Position numbers and translations under genes: made by a program. This document shows, piece by piece, positions 61,511 to 64,000 of a DNA stretch of 64,000 nt. The notes under the pieces were generated by a model. That model was not told the DNA's origin. It ran no database searches and saw nothing but the letters and a program-made list of their open reading frames with translations. The DNA comes from Zygaena filipendulae. Its lineage: Eukaryota > Arthropoda > Insecta > Lepidoptera > Zygaenidae. The DNA lies in the NCBI GenBank assembly GCA_907165275.2, contig OU015662.1:3727501-3791500 (forward strand), written 5' to 3'. Every line of letters starts with the position of its first letter. Position 1 is the stretch's first letter.

Positions 61511-61757
61511 TCTATACATATAAAATGCTTTGTCCTGAATGACTGATGGATGCACATTGCACAGCCTATCCGCTGATCATAGAGACCTGAAACTTGGAGG
61601 GTGTGTTCTTTTTATGACGTAGGGCGTAGGCATCCGATAAGAGTGGATTTTCCAAAATGTTACCCCTAAGGGGGTGAAAAGGGGGGGCAAAGTTTGTACG
61701 GAACAATTCCGCGGGAACTCCGAAATTATCGCGGGTGAAACCGCGCAGGACAGCTAG
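61511..61757 (+). mobile_element. Non-autonomous Helitron-like element, complete
   Basis: Starts TCTATACATATAAAATGCTT after a host A. It shares GTCCTGAATGACTGATGGAT and GAGACCTGAAACTTGGAGGG with 10809-11046, and ends with hairpin CGCGGGTGAAACCGCG and CAGCTAG before T. 247 bp. Confidence 0.85.
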
Positions 61758-63399
61758 TCAGTCACTATAAGTACTGTTTAAGTAAGAACCCTTATTTATT
61801 TATTTAACACTTCAGCAGGCTGGCAAACAAACTTTGTATATTTTAATTTAGTGTTAATAACTGTATTAAGAGCTGGCCTTTCTTATATTTATTAGTGTCT
61901 TTTAGACGTTAAATTGTATATTTAATACATAATATTTAGGAGAACAGTCCTTATAAGGATATTAAATTAATTATGAATCGAAGCTCACAATAACGACTCG
62001 CTTTTTATGGGCATTTAATTCAGAGAAGATAATATCATAAAGGCATCATTAGCAATACTATTAGGTCAAACACCGATTTTGGATTGTTTGGAATTTTGGA
62101 CTTAAGTGAGGTACGTTGTCTTCTTCTATATATAATGTAGGAGTTACTTTTTCGTAGTTTACGACTTAGATAATGATTAAGGTAGCTCCAAATATTTTAA
62201 ATGGCTTTTTTATTTACCTCGAGTCAATTAAAGAGAAAGTCATTACGGAATAGAAATTAGTGAGTAAGAACGTAAATGCACTAAGATTTGATATTATCTA
62301 GGGCAAGGAACTTATCTAAACTGTTGCACTTAGAAACCGAAAGAGATGTAGTTTACGACTGCGTTTGTGGCTAACATCCTATTTTGTGATGAGAATGGAT
62401 ACTTATGTTAAGTAATTCAACCATTAAAACACTTTGCCTAGGTACCTACTCATTTTATTAATACTTGTATGTATAATAAATTATATTTATTTCAATTTTT
62501 TGAAGATACAGCGCACTCACTCGTCTAATAGTCAGCCAGTGATTTTAGGTCATACTATGTATACTGTACAGCCAAAATGTGCGACACGATGTCTTTCTCT
62601 TTCGAACGAACAAAGTTTCAAACAATTATCGTGCCTGCATACCGATACATCACGTGGGACAATAACATGGAACCACGGGCTGTATGGGCGAAATTACACG
62701 GCGGTTAATATTGACCGGCGCTAATAAATATTTCCAACTGACATTTGGTTTTATTGAAAAAAAAAAAAAGCTACGAACAAAACTAAAGACAAAGGCAATC
62801 CACCCACGGAGCCCGTCGAAACGGCACCGAAATTATGGAGCAAGTTCGCTTTCCATGGGTATTCTTGGGACTAATGATTTTGAGAGATATCCTCCCCTTG
62901 AATGTAAAACGACCCCGCCCCCCGATTGAATTGAAACACTGGCGGAACTTTTTGTTATTTATTTATTTATTAATTGTTGTTTTTCGACGGTCGGTGGCCG
63001 GCGAAATGTTTCGTTTTTTATTTTGTGTAATTAATAATTTTTATTTTATGAGAAATTTAGATGGAATACGTGAATTATTACCACAAAATTAATGCATCAT
63101 TCGAAGAAGGCGGAACGTTATTGATATAGATAAAATGAGAAGTTAATATTAATTTATTCATATAGCGCATACAAGATATTAATATCTTTTGGTATTTTAA
63201 TATTTCGACTTTATATAATATTTTATTTAAATTCTTATTGTATAAAAATGAATAATATTGACTTATATTGCCGTGTCGCCTAACTCGCCTACGGATTGAA
63301 AACTAGTCATATCTAAAGCGTAATCGTAAAGCAATTTATTGTCAAGATACATCTGTTATTTCACCTATTGAAAACATTAATCTTCATTTTTTTAAGGTT
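61758..63399. other. Intergenic DNA, one balanced patch
   Basis: No gene. At 62500-62930 three short overlapping plus-strand ORFs occur in a more balanced, CpG-containing stretch; none is recognisable and it may be conserved non-coding DNA. Confidence 0.4.
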
Positions 63400-63582
63400 G
63401 TTTAACTAAACATAGGTAATTCTGGCTAATCTCTGAAACGACTGGACCGATTTTAACGGGAATTTCACTGGCAGATTACTGATGTTATGAGGAGTAATTT
63501 AAGCTACTTTTATTTAAAAAAAACAATTAATTCCTGCAGAAATTCCGAAACTCACTCGGGTGAAACTGCGGGGCACAGCTAG
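63400..63582 (+). mobile_element. Helitron-like element, 3' portion
   Basis: Body phrase GACTGGACCGATTTTAACGG, diverged hairpin CTCGGGTGAAACTGCGG and terminal GCACAGCTAG before T. The 5' end is not clear. A second degenerate terminal remnant (GAAACCGCGGGGAGCAGCTA) follows at 63696-63718. Confidence 0.6.
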
Positions 63583-63729
63583 TTTAAGATAAAAGGCGCT
63601 GTGGTCGAGTTACTAATCTTTGTTGGTGTGTCTGTTTTATTGAGACGTTGGTCGTAAGCAATGTTAGGAGCTCCCGAGTGAATTCCCTAAAACGAAGTGA
63701 AACCGCGGGGAGCAGCTATTTTCTAAAAT

Positions 63730-64000
63730 GGGCTAGTTGACAATTTTCTTTTAGTCTGGTTTGTAGATTAATTAAAAATATTAGACATGTATTTTTTTCT
63801 TTTTTTACGTAATCAGAAAAGAACGGCGATATATTGAGTTGAAATTTCGCGTGACGTCACTTTGCGGTGCACAAGTATGGGGGGTATAACGGTTACTGAT
63901 GTCACGAGGTCCCCACCCTAAACTTTAATGCGCTATATCTAAGTATATTTTCATCAATTTGAAAAAGAAAAAAATACCTACGTGTCCATTATTTTTTTAT
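63730..64000 (+). repeat. Dispersed repeat family A, copy 3 (runs off window)
   Basis: Same ordered blocks as 48655-48970, including ATTTCGCGTGACGTCACTTT and CCCCACCCTAAACTTTAATG. The copy continues past the window edge. Confidence 0.75.

Overview
The window is a piece of a moth or butterfly (Lepidoptera) nuclear genome. Three things point there: AT-rich intergenic DNA sprinkled with TAGGTA/TACCTA tetranucleotide tracts, many short Helitron-like elements ending in a GC hairpin plus CTAG, and typical lepidopteran SINE and LINE tails. There are no bacterial operons, CRISPR arrays or rRNA genes, and I found no free-standing tRNA gene.

Only one host protein gene is convincing. It is an intronless 1340-residue long Toll receptor of the Toll-6/Toll-7/Toll-8/18-wheeler group at 4892-8914 (+). 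A GC-rich leader with an Inr-like site and three short upstream ORFs lies before it, and a roughly 0.7 kb AT-rich 3' flank with AATAAA follows it. The ectodomain and the second cysteine-rich LRR module are intact. The TIR domain is diverged at box 2 (BB loop), at the usually conserved tryptophan-cysteine segment and at box 3.

From 16967 to 23611 lies a structurally complete LTR retroelement on the minus strand (6645 bp): two 289-bp LTRs identical by eye, a 4-bp target duplication (ACCT), a tRNA-Ser primer-binding site and a polypurine tract. It is a gypsy/17.6-like errantivirus derivative. One 750-codon ORF fuses Gag, aspartic protease and the C-terminal scrap of the RNase H region, with reverse transcriptase deleted in frame. 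Integrase and envelope survive only as broken remnants, with LINE-derived sequence nested in them. Identical LTRs around a ruined interior suggest the defective form itself was recently copied with proteins supplied in trans.

The remaining ~50 kb (8.9-17.0 kb and 23.6-64 kb) shows no convincing host gene. It holds thirteen Helitron-like elements, at least three MITE or fold-back elements with long inverted arms, a tRNA-derived SINE, LINE 3' ends, three copies of a dispersed repeat built around TGACGTCA, a 0.66-kb element bounded by inverted AGGGTTCCGTAGC, and several GC-rich islands. Two places look like orphan promoters or first exons (32426-32542 and 39659-39758). The region is either a regulatory gene desert beside the Toll gene or intronic sequence of a gene whose exons lie outside. 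All homology statements rest on pattern recognition; no database search was run.
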